Positions 23,591-35,640 of a stretch of 64,000 bases of DNA are shown one piece after another. Position numbers and translations under genes: made by a program. Origin of the DNA: Meghimatium bilineatum (taxonomy: Eukaryota; Mollusca; Gastropoda; Stylommatophora; Philomycidae). Position 1 is the first letter of the stretch, and every line of letters begins with the position of its first letter. The notes under the pieces are model-generated. The model was not told the origin of the DNA. It saw only the letters and a list, made by a program, of their open reading frames with translations, and made no database searches. Location: NCBI GenBank assembly GCA_034231615.1, contig CM067298.1:3415834-3479833 (forward strand). Reading direction: 5' to 3'.

Positions 23591-25050
23591 CATGCAACTT
23601 TAATCACACAGCTACAAATCCCTCCCTGCAACCCCTTAACGAGATATTTGACATTAAACCGACCACAATTTCATTTCTATCATATTCACAAATTGAATAG
23701 AGATCTTTTTTTACAAATGTGTTCGACGACCTAAAAGTACTAGACAGCATTAAAACGTGAAGAAGGCACTAAAAAGCAGGAGATATTTTTAGGAAAAAAA
23801 AATAAAAAAATAAATGCGTCAGCACTATTTCAGAAATGTTGGCACCAATGACGGAAAAATTACCATATCTGAGGCGAAAAGCACCAAAATGGCAACTATC
23901 ATGATTTCCAGAAAGCCTACAGAAAATTAACCAAGGTTTCCACACTGCAATATAAAATGTAGTGTCACAAATTCGTTTTGAGAATTAATGAGAAAGTTGA
24001 CATTATTCAAATTCTTTGACATGCCATGAAGAAATCACTGCGCGGGAGATGATGTGCGTGCGTACTTGATATTTGTACTCTGCAAAAATTACATGATTCA
24101 ATCAGTTATGGCGCGGAGTGTTGGAATATTCATTCAGGAATTTCTTTAAGAATTAAAAAGTATTCCCTTTTCACTGCCATTCAGGCGTATGGAGACACGG
24201 TTGTTACGCCAGGTTATCATATTTTGGTTTAAATTTTGGTCACTTCTGGAATGAAGTAGATGTAGGCAGACATTATTTTCCCAGATTTTGTTCTTGTGTC
24301 CAATTTCTGAAACTGCATTAGTTCTAAAGCTGTTTATGCATTTTAAAAAATCATCCATCAACTTTGACTCTAATCCTGGGTCTATTTTTTATATTTTTTT
24401 TTAGAAATCAGCCTACCAGGTCGGCGTTAATGTGTGTAGATATAAAAAAAAATATGGGTGTCAACTGGGGGAGGGGGCAGTACAAATGCGTAAACGTAGA
24501 TAAGGGCGATCTAGGTAGCCGGTGAGTCTGTGGTGCCCAGAGAGTACATGAACATGCAAGTTGTGGGGGTGGGTCGGTCTGAGTCTACACAAGTGTTTGT
24601 TGAGTTTGTTGTGCCTTATACTTTACACAAACAGTAAAAGTTACAAATCGTAGATAAGGGGGAAGGTGTGTGGTTCAAAACCACCCACCCCCACCCCCTT
24701 AGGAAATCAAAACATTTCTGTTAGCGCCAATGGTTTAAACACACAAAAATGTATCACGAAAAGAGAATCGCTCAGTAAACAGGACGAGTTGGGTTTTTTT
24801 AATGTAACCCATCCCCCCCCCCTTAAACTGAAGACACAACTACGCTTCTGGATCATTTTCTCTTATGTAATCCTCTTCTCATTGAAAACGCATCTACGCC
24901 TCTGCATAGTTGCCTCTTATATAATCGAGAAGTGAATGTTTTTGATGAAAATTTTCTGTACTTGTTAAGTGATTGCTTGTTCTTTATTGTTCCCGCGTTC
25001 CCCCGTGTTCTGGTGGGATGTCTTCTATTTCATTTACTGGTTACCACAGT
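23591..25050. other. Intergenic; one dispersed element at about 24640-24915
   Basis: CGTAGATAAGGGGGAAGG plus CCACCCCC-rich sequence near 24650, and ACGCTTCTGGATCA near 24842, parallel blocks at 33097-33345. No gene seen. Confidence 0.4.
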
Positions 25051-25200
25051 CAGATGGTATGTGCCACCGTGAGATGGTATGTGCCACCGTGAGATGGTAT
25101 GTGCCACCGTGAGATGGTATGTGCCACCGTGAGATGGTATGTGCCACCGTGAGATGGTATGTGCCACCGTGAGATGGTATGTGCCACCGTGAGATGGTAA
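25051..25200. repeat. 20-bp tandem repeat, 7.5 units (left side of LINE)
   Basis: Unit GAGATGGTATGTGCCACCGT. GTGAGATGGTATGTG resumes immediately right of the LINE at 26866. Confidence 0.97.
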
Positions 25201-26865
25201 TCAAATATTAGCCCTGGTCTGCCACAGGGATCGTCTCATCTCCTGTACTTTTCAATATATACACAGTACATATCGCTGGCAATTAAATCACAGGTGTTGG
25301 CAGAACGATGTCATATGCCGATGATATCCTGGTGTATAGACAGGGCAGAAATCGAGAAGAGTACGTCGTGGAACTACAGAAGGAGCTGGACAGACTTGAC
25401 AAATTGGTGTCGAGATACGGGAGCAGTGGTTAATCCGTCTAAGGCATTCGTGACGTGGTTTTCCATGAACAATCACATGGTAAAGACACCCATGCCACAA
25501 GTTTCGTTGTCCGGGAAAAGTTTAGAAAGAACAAGCACGATTAGATACCTGGGTATGTTTTTTGACAGAATTCTGGGTTTCAGGGAACATGTTGACCACA
25601 TTATCATAATGGCAGGCAAAGGCGTAGCAGCGATGAAGGTTACGGCTGCTGCGCAGTGTGAGCAGATGTTGTTATTTCTATTGTACCAAGATTTGGTTGT
25701 GGCTGTGGTGGAATATGCACTTGCAATTCTGACTTTTAGCCAAACTCAGATCGAAAGACTGGATAGAGTCCAGAATGCAGCAATACGTATCATTCTGGGA
25801 TGTACAAGAGACACATCGACAAGAGCTATGCGATACCTACTTGACTGCCCAACAGCTGAGCATAGATTACAGTATTGCCGTGCACAGGCGTACCTTCAAA
25901 TATATGCAGATAAGGAACACCCGTTGCATTCCGAAATACAGAAAGTTAAAGGCAGCAGACTCAAGAGAGGAAGGTCGTGGATGGGACGTGCTGAGGATGT
26001 CATACAAAGCGTATGCAGATTGCAGGATGTGGCAGTAGGTGCAGAATGGATAAGTCTACCCACAGATTTCGAAACTTGTTTGAGAGTAGTAATATCACTT
26101 AGCAGGGAATGCAGAGAATGGTGTCCCACAGCTGTTTAGAAAGAAGTGCAGGCTTTGGTCAGTGAGAATACCAAAGAGTTGGATGTGATTATATACACTG
26201 ATGGATCTGTGATTAGGCAAGGTTCGCAGTGCTTGGGCCTTCACAGCTCAGTGTGCAGGTAAAACGATCAAGGAGGAGAGTGGTGCCTTTGCGGTCACTA
26301 CGAGTAGTATGACCATGGAGACTATGGCGGTGACCAGGGCATTTGAGTGGCTACTCACACAGAAGGTAACGCAGGTCTGCATCTTGAGTGACTCTATGAG
26401 TATGATTAAAAAGGTACAAGTGGGTATCGTTCGCGAACAGTGGATTGAGGTCTTGAGAAAGGCGAGCCTGAAAGTGGTTACATTTATTTTCGTGTCGGGA
26501 CATGTGGGCGTTCGAGGCAATGAAAGAGCGGATCAACTGGCATCATACGCGATTGTGGCACAGGACGATGGGGCAATAGATCGCGCTGACTATTTGAATT
26601 CCTTAAGAGATATAACACGCGAGAGTGAGACTAATGTGGATGATGATTCCTTTTTAATGGCCAGGATTAAAGATCAGGGATTGAAATTCGGTGTTGCTAG
26701 AAATGAACATTTTGATTGGCGCAGAAGAATGATGGTCAACCAGCATAGGACCGGTACTGTCAGAAGAAGTGTAATGGCGGATACACTCAAGGAGAGATCG
26801 GAGCAACTATGGACGTGTCCAGTTTGCAGTGATGATGATCCGGCGACTAACTAACTAACTAACAG
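25201..26865 (+). pseudogene. LINE RT-RNase H fragment inserted in a 20-bp array
   Basis: The RT palm is recognisable: YADDILVY at 25314-25337, with frameshifts before 25294 and near 25395. The thumb follows (YLGMFFDRILGFREHVDHI, then LDRVQNAAIRIILG). An RNase H domain starts IIYTDGS at about 26188 and, after a frameshift, runs through TSSMTMETMAVTRAFEWL, ILSDSMSM and GHVGVRGNERADQLA. The C-terminal tail is NQHRTGTVRRSV..WTCPVC. The copy ends in (TAAC)n at 26850-26863. It lacks the endonuclease and the 5' half of RT. Array sequence on both sides marks insertion into the repeat. Confidence 0.85.
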
Positions 26866-26957
26866 TGAGATGGTATGTGACACAATGAAATCGTATCTAC
26901 TGAAGCGCTAGTGAGATGGTATGTGACACAATGAAATCGTATCTACTGAAGCGCTAT
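26866..26957. repeat. 46-bp duplication, right side of LINE
   Basis: Two copies of a unit starting GTGAGATGGTATGTGACACA. The first 15 bases equal the left-hand 20-bp array. Confidence 0.9.
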
Positions 26958-27025
26958 CTTCTTTGAAGAATTACATTTCGTAGTGTTTCTTGCATTTCTG
27001 GCAGTTTAGCGTCTTTAAAAGTTTG

Positions 27026-27251
27026 TAGGATGGACGGTGTGTAGGATGGACGGTGTGTAGGATGGACGGTGTGTAGGATGGACGGTGTGTAGGATGGACG
27101 GTGTGTAGGATGGACGGTGTGTAGGGTGGACGGTGTGTAGGATGGACGGTGTGTAGGATGGACGGTGTGTAGGATGGACGGTGTGTAGGATGGACGGTGT
27201 GTAGGATGGATGGTGTGTAGGATGGACGGTGTGTAGGATGGACGGTGTGTA
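27026..27251. repeat. 16-bp tandem repeat, 14 units
   Basis: Unit GTGTAGGATGGACGGT with a single GGGTGG and a single GATGGT variant. Confidence 0.97.
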
Positions 27252-27369
27252 GCTTAGGTTTGCTCTGTTTATTTGTAATGAATTATTTCTGTAGGCAATG
27301 CTAGGGCCTAGTAATTTGAGCAGTAGTTGGAAAAGAAAAATAGGTGGCAAACAATTTGTCTTTCTCTTG

Positions 27370-27424
27370 GGGATGATGATGTTGATGATGATGATGATGA
27401 TGTTGATGATGATGATGATGAGGA
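27370..27424. repeat. (GAT)n microsatellite
   Basis: GATGATGTT/GAT interrupted run. Sequence 27425-27941 shows no gene. Confidence 0.95.
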
Positions 27425-27941
27425 TGGCATCCTTGCAGCCGGCTGTCAGCGGATAACTCTTGACAGCACCATAGTTTTTTTTTAGACAAATTCACAGGTT
27501 GTTTTTGTTTTGTAGTTAAGTAACTGAGATGACACACGAGTCGTTCTGTTTTTCGTCCATCTCATGATGATGATGACCATTTGTTGCGTCCACTTTTGAA
27601 ATTCATTTAGAGTTATGTCCTTGACTATGATTTCGTAGATAGCTAATAAGTCAAACTCTGACCGCAAGTGTGGTTTGTCAGTTAGGACATAGAATGTGCA
27701 ATGTAGATGGTTTTTTTTTATTACCTGCGACTTTCTAGCTACTCTCCGCTGTTGAGCTGCTGCATGTCTCCCCTGTTCACAAGATTTTCCTTTTTATTTA
27801 ACTGTAGATCGTCATGTAGATCTATTGTGTGCAAGTTTTTTCCCTTGCATCATTATCTTGTAACAAAGCTTTCAGAGAGATCTTCAACCAGTCTACATAG
27901 CGCTTATGTTGACCACCTTGAGAACTTAATACCCTTTTACA

Positions 27942-28012
27942 TCTCACCATAGAAAAGGATCTTTTACATCTCACCATAGAAAAGTATCTTTTACATCTCA
28001 CCATAGAAAAGT
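27942..28012. repeat. 27-bp repeat, left part (3 units)
   Basis: The unit starts ATCTTTTACATCTCACCATA and ends GAAAAGT. It resumes at 29504 after an inserted retroposon. Confidence 0.95.
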
Positions 28013-29503
28013 GATTTAATGTTTAGATTAATTATCCCTAAAATAAACAGGTGGGCATCTGATATGGGACTGGACCTTTATTTCTATATAATCTACTAAT
28101 TCCAGGAACTCTTTTGAAAATATCCAGTATAACAACATCAATATAATATAACATTTATAGTATAAAAACATCAATACAATATAACATTGGGGTGCAAAGG
28201 GAACGCATTGCTCTAGGCGGACCCAGGGTTAGCAGATAACCAAGATCCCAAATGTACCTCCACGCGGTGCACCCTGGAAACAGAAATACAGCAGCTCGAG
28301 CTGATTCTGGCCAAATCTTTTGGGGATCGTGTCCGAGAATGTGGAGGTAGCAGATGGAAAGAGATTTGACTGCACAAGAGACAATATCTCCGACACCACC
28401 ATCAGCACCACATATAGCGACACTGTCGACATGCAGTGAAGCTAGTCAGTCCAGTCCAAACATTGGAGGGGCGGCCAATGTAAAATGCACGTAAAGGTAG
28501 ATGCATGGCGAGAGACAAATAGATTTCATACTGAGTACGGCAGAACAGCGCTAGAGGGCAGCGCGAACTGCAAATAGAAAGTGAAAAGTCCCTAGGAAAG
28601 GGGGAGCTACAAGCTCCGTCAGCTCGAGACGGGCTTCTAGTTACCTGAGTTCCTTACAGGCAGAGACCCAGACCCATCCACTGGCGTTTGGTAAAGCAAG
28701 AAGACCTAACCCAACTCTAATGTCGAGCCTTCCTAAACCGGAAATATGCTCGCGAAGAGAAAGGGTTCTGTACCCAATGGGCTTAGGCAAGAAAGGGACA
28801 ACGATGGTAGTCCTGGCCCAACTCTACTGTCAAGGTTTCCTATACCGGAAGTACACTTGCAGAGAGAAAGGGTTCCGTACTCGATTCGCTCAGGCACAAA
28901 AGGGACAAGATTTAGCCCTGGCCCAACTCTACTGTCAAGTTTCCTACACCGGAAATACACTTGAAGAGAGAAAGGGTTCAGTACCTGATGGGCTCAGGCG
29001 CTATTGGGACAAGGACGCTCAGCTCGAGAACGCCTTGATCTCAAACGCGTGGTGTGAGACTCGAACTTGGACAAGGGGTACACGATGTCGGTGAATGACA
29101 CCTCGGCTAAGAGGGCGAAAGAGCCAGGGTCCAACTCCTCTGTTGAGTTCTTCCCCTTAAGGAACCAGGCTCACTGATGAGAAACGGTTCGGTACCCAAT
29201 GGGCACAGGCACAGCACGTCCAATTACACGAGGCAAGTTCATAGACAGTGGAACACCTCGTTCGAGTCAGACGAGAGCAAAACATCGTCTGGGCGAAGAG
29301 TCTCCACTACGCGTGCCTGGAGACAGATATAGAGGCTGTCACAGGCTAAGGGTAGCACACCCGAATGGCAAGGCATGCCGAAATCGGATGTGCTAGGCCT
29401 ACAAGGCGCATAACGGTGGCACAACGTAATCACGCTCCCGGTGGAAATCGCACGGATATCCGTGATGGTTACAATGGAGCGAACGAAAAACAAAAACAAA
29501 CAA
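28013..29503 (+). mobile_element. Non-coding retroposon, long form, inserted in the 27-bp array
   Basis: The core 28189-29503 is homologous to the minus-strand element 53880-55157 along its length, starting GGGGTGCAAAGGGAACGC. The 5' extension 28013-28188 matches the 5' flank of that other copy (55613-55730 and two units of its 33-bp array). The core contains about three degenerate 125-bp repeats (28720-29030), each with GAGAAAGGGTTC and GGCCCAACTCTACTGTCAAG. The 3' end is GGAGCGAACG plus an A-rich tail. No convincing protein. GGGTGCA near 28190 and TGCACCC near 28270 could pair at the 5' end. Confidence 0.75.
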
Positions 29504-29853
29504 ACATCTCACCATAGAAAAGTATCTTTTACATCTCACCATAGAAAAGTATCTTTTACATCTCACCATAGAAAAGTATCTTTTACATCTCACCATAGAA
29601 AAGTATCTTTTACATCTCACCATAGAAAAGTATCTTTTACATCTCACCATAGAAAAGTATCTTTTACATCTCACCATAGAAAAGTATCTTTTACATCTCA
29701 CCATAGAAAAGGATCTTTTACATCTCACCATAGAAAAGTATCTTTTACATCTCACCATAGAAAAGGATCTTTTACATCTCACCATAGAAAAGTATCTTTT
29801 ACATCTCACCATAGAAAAGTATCTTTTACATCTCACCATAGAAAAGTATCTTT
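29504..29853. repeat. 27-bp repeat, right part (13 units)
   Basis: Same unit as 27942-28012, proving the retroposon between them landed in an array. Open frames are artefacts. Confidence 0.97.
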
Positions 29854-29855
29854 GA

Positions 29856-30416
29856 TAGTCGAGGATCAGGCATACGTACCAGATGGCCTGCCCAATGAAT
29901 CTGAGTCTGCATCAGAATAGTGTCAATGCTAAGGAATATGTCAGAGACAGTGGTATCCCTAATATTGTTTTGCCATCTGATATCCATAAATGTTCTGAGA
30001 CAAGTCGTGCGAAATTAATTGAGTTTCCTCATATGTCGCGTATACACTGTCAAAATTTCAACAGCGTATAGCATCACTGGAGGTACCACTGCTCTGTAAA
30101 TTGTCAGTTTAGTCTGTAGGCTAATGCCATTTCATTGCCACACATTTGCATACAATCTTCCGAAACAATCTGCAGTTCTTGCCTTGGATGTCCTGCTATA
30201 CACTCCATCAGGTGTCAGGTTGTAACATGACTTCTGTTTCTTTGTGTAATAGTAAGTCCAAAGTTGGTAGAGGCTTTGGAGAATGTGTCTATAATAATGT
30301 GTAGATCAGTCTCAGGGTTGACATTTAGGGCACAGTCATCAGCAAATAGGAGATCCCTGATTGTGTGTGATTTGACTTTGGTTTTTGCTCTGAGCCGCCG
30401 AAAGTTGAAGACTGTG
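29856..30416 (-). pseudogene. LINE RT fragment
   Basis: Minus strand: FNFRRLRAKTKVKSHTIRDL leads into LLFADDCALNVNPETDLH, the palm motif with FADD at 30336-30347. FGLTITQR follows. Later, in shifted frames, YSRTSKARTADCFGRL, LTIYRAVVPPVMLYAVEILT and GHLVRMPDPR match palm, thumb and tail of a non-LTR RT. Multiple stops show decay. It abuts the 27-bp array at its 3' end. Confidence 0.75.
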
Positions 30417-30554
30417 GCGTTATCTCTTGTCTACTCTCAAGTCCAGACCCCTGACAGCATACTTCTACAATGATACCTACTCTCAAATCCAGATCCTTCT
30501 ACAATGATGCCTTCAGAGATATAAGATACACGAAAAGACATAAATCCGCACTGA
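30417..30554. repeat. Imperfect duplication of about 48 bp
   Basis: CTACTCTCAAGTCCAGACC and CTACTCTCAAATCCAGATCC blocks, each with CTTCTACAATGAT. Confidence 0.6.
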
Positions 30555-30656
30555 ACTGAAACTGTCGGACTCTACACTGCGATGGATTTGTTGAAACGGG
30601 GATCGAAGCACATATGGCCTTGCCCGGAGTGCGCTGATGATAACTTGCGGTCATAA
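30555..30656 (+). pseudogene. LINE C-terminal scrap
   Basis: Reads TVGLYTAMDLLKRGSKHIWP then CPECADDN, parallel to the last residues of the LINEs at 25201 (QLWTCPVCSDDDP) and 47102 (HIWTCLVCEEDN). Only about 30 codons remain. Confidence 0.65.
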
Positions 30657-31195
30657 CTCAATATTTGTAACAATTACCATATAAATGTATGTTAACAATC
30701 AGCTTTGTTAAAAACTATTTAACCTGAAAATAATCGTGCATACCTTGTCACTTATATATAATTCATAGTAATTCAGCTATAAATTCAACAATGACAGTGT
30801 CTATAATTGTGTTATCCACTTGTTTATATTTGTCTACCGAATCTGAAATATTCAGTCTTATATTAAATTATATTATTGCGTTGTGACGTTACCAGCGTCT
30901 GTGAATGCCAGAAAATTGATAACTGTAAGTAAATTAAATTTCAGAGTTCTTAGAACACGATTCTTGGCGTGATACGGTTAGTGAAATTATTCACAAATAA
31001 TTCCAATATTTAACATTGCAATCTGATCTGTGTCAAGTCTTCAACGTTATGTGCTGTATTGTGTTTTCCTCGAGCCATTAGCAAAGAGTCAAGATCCCGT
31101 TTTCTATTTGTGTCTGTCGAATTACAGTTTTTCTGCAGTTCTAAATTATTATGAATTAATTCAGTATGATGAATTGTATAACTAACGGTATCTTC
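30657..31195. other. Intergenic, no gene seen
   Basis: AT-rich, no recognised signature. Confidence 0.5.
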
Positions 31196-31815
31196 ACATG
31201 AACACATTACACAAACACACATGTTACACACACAAATACAAACACATTACACAAACACACATGTTACACACACAAATACAAACACTTTACGCACACATAC
31301 ATGTTACACACACAAATGCAAACACATTTAAGAAACAGACATTACACAAACACACACATTACACAAACACACACATTACATAAACACACATATTATACAA
31401 GCTCACACATTGCACAAAGACACACACACACATTGCACAAACACACGCACATTGCACAAACACACGTACATTAAACAAACACGAATATTGCACAAACACA
31501 CACACATTGCACAAACACACGCACATTAAACAAACACACATATTGCACAAACACACACACACATTACAAAAACAGACATATTACACAAAAACACATACAT
31601 AGACATAAACATTACACAAACACACACACGTTTCACACACACACATTTCACAGACACATTTCAAAGCACAAATACACAAACTCGCACATTACACAAAAAT
31701 ACACATTACACAAACATACACATTACACAAACATACACATTACACAAACATACACATTACACAAACATACACATTACACAAACATACACAAACACAAACA
31801 TACACATTACACAAA
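31196..31815. repeat. CA-rich degenerate minisatellite
   Basis: ACACAAACACACACATT-type units of variable length. Confidence 0.95.
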
Positions 31816-32779
31816 CACGCAGTGATTAAGAAATGAAGGATTAAATATAAATAGTGGCTGGAGTCCTTTGCTAATTGTACAGTCCTGTGGACTCATTGTG
31901 AATCTTCCTTCTAGTGAATCTATTTGACTTTCACTGTGGTAGTGATTGACTGTCAACATAAAGTATACACAAAGCGACCAGTGAAAATCTCTATAAAGTT
32001 AAATAATGACACCTTTGAAGGATGCTTCTGGACTCTATAACCTCAAGCAGGACCGTAGAGTATAATTTGTTAAAGGAGAAGGTGTGTTTACCTAAAACGA
32101 AAAGAAAGGTAGTTTTGTTTTGGGGGCGGGGTATTGGGGACCTTTTTAATAACAAATGGTCACTTTATCATAACACAATGGGCAAGCGGTTTTTTTTTAA
32201 TGAGGACAATTCATGAATATCCGTATTAAGGGTAATCTGAGAAGATGCCGACAGAACATTATACAGTCGGCACTTATTATATTTATTCTACAGAGTGTCT
32301 TTTGTCATGGTTGAGTATAGATATTATACAAACAGCAGTATGATTCACGAAAACTCTCCGTTAGATTTGTTAAAAACATTCTCAAATTAATTATTCCCAA
32401 ACAAGAAGAAATACACATTGAATTCTAGAACACTTTCTCCTGTTGGACACTAGATTCAGTTTACAAATTGCATTTCCATGTTTCTCTGCACCTGTAAACC
32501 AACGTTTGCTGTCGTTGAAATATTTTAAGGTTATGTTCCTTTTAAGACAGTAGGACAACTTTTGGCAGAAGCTTGTAACTGGTCTCAATATAATTAGATG
32601 GACAGAGTTTCAGAAAGAGTTCAATTAATTGTCTACTGTCATTTCCCAGGTGAATGATGGTTGATGGTATCCACACTTGCCGTTTTGCTTTTAATGATGG
32701 TTGATGGTATCCATCAGTGCTTCTATAAGTATGTGTGGGATTATCAGCTGTCGTGTCAAGGCCAAAGTGTCGCCATGGT
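31816..32779. other. Intergenic, no gene seen
   Basis: GATGGTTGATGGTATCCA occurs twice near 32656 and 32697. Otherwise unremarkable. Confidence 0.45.
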
Positions 32780-32890
32780 TCTGTTGAGCACATGTGTGTT
32801 CCAGGTTGTCGTGATGTTTTCTATCCACTGTTTTGTTGGTCTCCCTTTGACTTTATGTCCGGATATTCTTTTGTTATATGCTCTTATTGG
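32780..32890 (-). pseudogene. LINE C-terminal scrap
   Basis: Minus strand reads KRISGHKVKGRPTKQWIENI, resembling the basic GRPxxRW tail of LINE RT proteins. Very short. Confidence 0.4.
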
Positions 32891-34287
32891 TATCTGGTTC
32901 AAGTAATATTAACGATACAATATCCTGTTTTATTGTACATACACAATATAATAACAAATTTATATATATAAATTTGTTTATATATAAACGCCCCCCCCCC
33001 AACTCTTTTACTGCCCGTAGTGGGCATTATGTCACACTTGTAGCACAGAAAATTTATGTGCTAGAACAAGAAACAGTGAAGTGAGTGATTGTGCTATAAC
33101 AAACCCGTAGATAAGGAGGTGTGGGTTTAACCCCCTCCCCTACCCATTCCCAGAAAATCAGAACATACTACTCGAAATCTAGCTAAACGCAATTCTCCCC
33201 CCCCCCCCCCCCGCCCTTTCCTGTTACGATTTTCCGCAAAGAGGTCGTCACATTTCTCATTAGAAAGATGGAATTTCACAAGAAAGCCAGCGAATTACCT
33301 TTGGGGGGGGGGGGGCTCCCTCCTAACAGAAAACATGTCTACGGATCTGGACCACATTACATCAGTTCACAATTTGACTAACATGATGAGGATGATGATG
33401 AGGATGATAATGGGGATGATGATTGTAGTGATATTGATAATGATGATGTTTGATCAAATCTAAATAAATACAATGTTAAAATATGAATTTCAATATTAGA
33501 TAATGACGATACGTGAAATAATTCTTGCATTATTCAGTTAACTAATGTTTATATTGATGATAATTGTTACATTCAAGTTCAAGTTTCTAGAAAAATTATC
33601 GCCTTTGTATAATTCCAACTTGAGACTTCTGGAACTCAACTAAAGAAAGTACTCACCAAACAATTGTCCTGAGTGAACTTCAGCTGTAGCTATTCCAGTC
33701 ACGTCCATAAACTTCGCATTGTAATAATTGAGTCCACGAAATTCACATTATAATCAGTGTGGTATGATATAGGATAATTAAAAAGTTGGGAAAACTTCAA
33801 AATATGAACGGAATAGAGGTGAGAAATCAAAATGTTCTGTCAAAAGCCAGCCTTGCTCAGTTCGCACAACTCCCTTGAAAATCTGGCATCGTACGCCGTG
33901 CCACTAGCGCCGTTGAGCGCCTCGACAGACTCGACTCTCCCTAGAGGGTGATCTTTCAAAAAGCCTTAAGCACAGCGGTAATGAAAAAACGAACCTTGTA
34001 ATTTAGGTGCCTGATCAAATGTGAATAATCGGTCGATATAATTTGTTTTCGTTTAAGGGCACTGTTAAATGATACTGTACATTTTTGCGAATCACAATTA
34101 CTAACTACATTTTCAAAGGTTTTTAAAAAATAGAACTCAATCTCTGTGGACTGTCTGCTTGTAGGATGTGTAACACATTCTATCAAATTTTGCGTTGCCG
34201 TTCTCATCACTTATTTTGTCGTTCATTTTGACTTGCAACGACCTCTAGTGATATATTATTAATAATAGTTATACTTGAGACAACATA
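32891..34287. other. Intergenic; dispersed element at about 33097-33345
   Basis: CCGTAGATAAGG at about 33104 and its partial inverse TCTACGG near 33340 bracket a block with C16 (33198) and G12 (33303) runs and short GGGTTTAACCCC-like pairs. A related block is at 24640. The rest shows no gene; a GAT-rich run is at about 33385-33450. Confidence 0.4.
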
Positions 34288-34800
34288 CAAGGTAGCTTCA
34301 TAAAGTTCCCGGAAATTGAAGGAAATGTAATGTAGATAATTCTATTTTTACTTATTTCTAAATAATCTATTATTTTCGAGAACTATTTCCCTTCAGCAAC
34401 AACACACTATTGCCAACGTGCATATGCCCTATAGCTGCTGAACACATTCGTGGAATTCATTAGGTGTCACCTCTCTCAGCTGTCTTGTCGCTATGGTGAT
34501 AAAGCCATCTGCATCCTTGAATTGCTGTCCTTTCAGTGCTGATTTTAGTCTAGGGAACAACATAAAATTAGTTGGTGCAAAGTCGAGAGAATATGAAAGC
34601 TGTTCCAAGGTAATCACATTGTGTTGTTCGAGGTAGACCTTCTACTTTAGCAGTAAGGATCGATGTGTCCGGGGCATTGCCTCCTTGCAGTGTAATCCAA
34701 CTGTGTGGATTAACAGCGTAATCTTCATGGAAACGTTTGTGCTACACAAATACTTGCGAATACTTCATTGCTGTATCACTGTATTAGCAATGTTTTTGTC
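34288..34800 (-). pseudogene. mariner-type transposase C-terminal remnant
   Basis: Minus strand: SLDFAPTNFMLFPRLKSALK continues into GQQFKDADG and ATRQLREVTPNEFHECVQQL, the order expected at the end of mariner transposases (YSPDLAPxDFxLFP, LK..L.G..F, C-terminal helix). The upstream NAPDTSILTAKV resembles DNAxAHxSxxV. The third catalytic Asp would fall in the S-L-D-F-A-P motif and is present, but stops and frameshifts upstream make it inactive. CAAGGTAGCTTCATAAAGTT near 34290 may be a terminal inverted repeat. Confidence 0.65.
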
Positions 34801-35055
34801 TCTGAGGGTGACTTCTCAAACATAACACAGAATTTGACATTTGTACATTGTTCATTCAATCCATGACATTTTCTACTTCGACGATTCATCTAGCACAATA
34901 CACAAACAGTCATCTGTGTCGTGGCTTCGAGATTATATGTGAAGGTCACGTCTATCATGTCCTTTCGGCAAGGTCATACCAACTTGTAAACATATAATCT
35001 CCATAACATCATCTTTCATTTAAACACTAGTTGGTTATTTCAGGAAGTTTTCATT
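34801..35055. other. Probable upstream mariner sequence
   Basis: Shares long matches with 57000-57150 (CTACACAAATACTTGCGAAT and the following 100 bp), so both copies extend further than the recognised protein. Confidence 0.5.
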
Positions 35056-35128
35056 CTTCTTCTTCTACTGCGTTCGTTCTCAAACTCCTGCAGATTAGCA
35101 GGAGTTAGTCCGCCACCAGTCGGCTATT
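35056..35128 (-). mobile_element. Mini GAA-tailed retroposon with target duplication
   Basis: Minus strand: CTCCTGC-TAATCT-GCAGGAG forms a perfect 7-bp hairpin, followed by TTTGAGAACGAACGCAG and a (GAA)n tail. The flanks repeat CAGGAAGTTTTCATTC on both sides (about 35040 and 35129), a target-site duplication. Total insert about 73 bp. Confidence 0.7.
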
Positions 35129-35407
35129 CCAGGAAGTTTTCATTCAAACATTAGTTGGCTATTCCAGGAATTATTTGAAATTAGGTAACATATACATATA
35201 TTATGTTTACTAAACGATTACTACAATTTATACGAATATACAATATATACGATTACTACAATATATACCATTACTACAATATATACAATTACTACAATAT
35301 GATGTTAATATGGGAAATGCTCAAAGTTTTACCAGAGATTTCCTGTTCTTTCAGAATTAATACACGACAATAGGACAGATAATCTACGTATTATCTCTAT
35401 GTGATGT

Positions 35408-35590
35408 TATTTAATATGTTCTAGTATCTATGTGTGATGTTACCTTGTATGTTCTAGTATCTATGTGTGATGTTACCTTGTATGTTCTAGTATCTATGTG
35501 TGATGTTACCTTGTATGTTCTAGTATCTATGTGTGATGTTACCTTGTATGTTCTAATATCTATGTGTGATATTACAATGTAGATGATGTT
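35408..35590. repeat. 33-bp tandem repeat, about 5.5 units
   Basis: The unit starts TATCTATGTGTGATGTTACC. Confidence 0.95.
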
Positions 35591-35593
35591 TGA

Positions 35594-35640
35594 ATCTTCT
35601 GTCTTCCTTCTCAAACTCCTGCAGATTAGCGCGACATGAG
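35594..35640 (-). mobile_element. Mini retroposon fragment
   Basis: CTTCTCAAACTCCTGCAGAT on plus matches the 35056 copy, without the full tail. Confidence 0.5.

Noticed and set aside
28189-28290. HDV-like ribozyme at the 5' end of the 1.28-kb retroposon
   Set aside because: GGGTGCA/TGCACCC can pair, but the intervening 70 bases do not give a 3-bp P3 and no matching P2 or C-bearing joining strand was found.
28720-29094. 124-codon frame in the retroposon
   Set aside because: It translates the degenerate 125-bp internal repeats and is not conserved in the 53880 copy.
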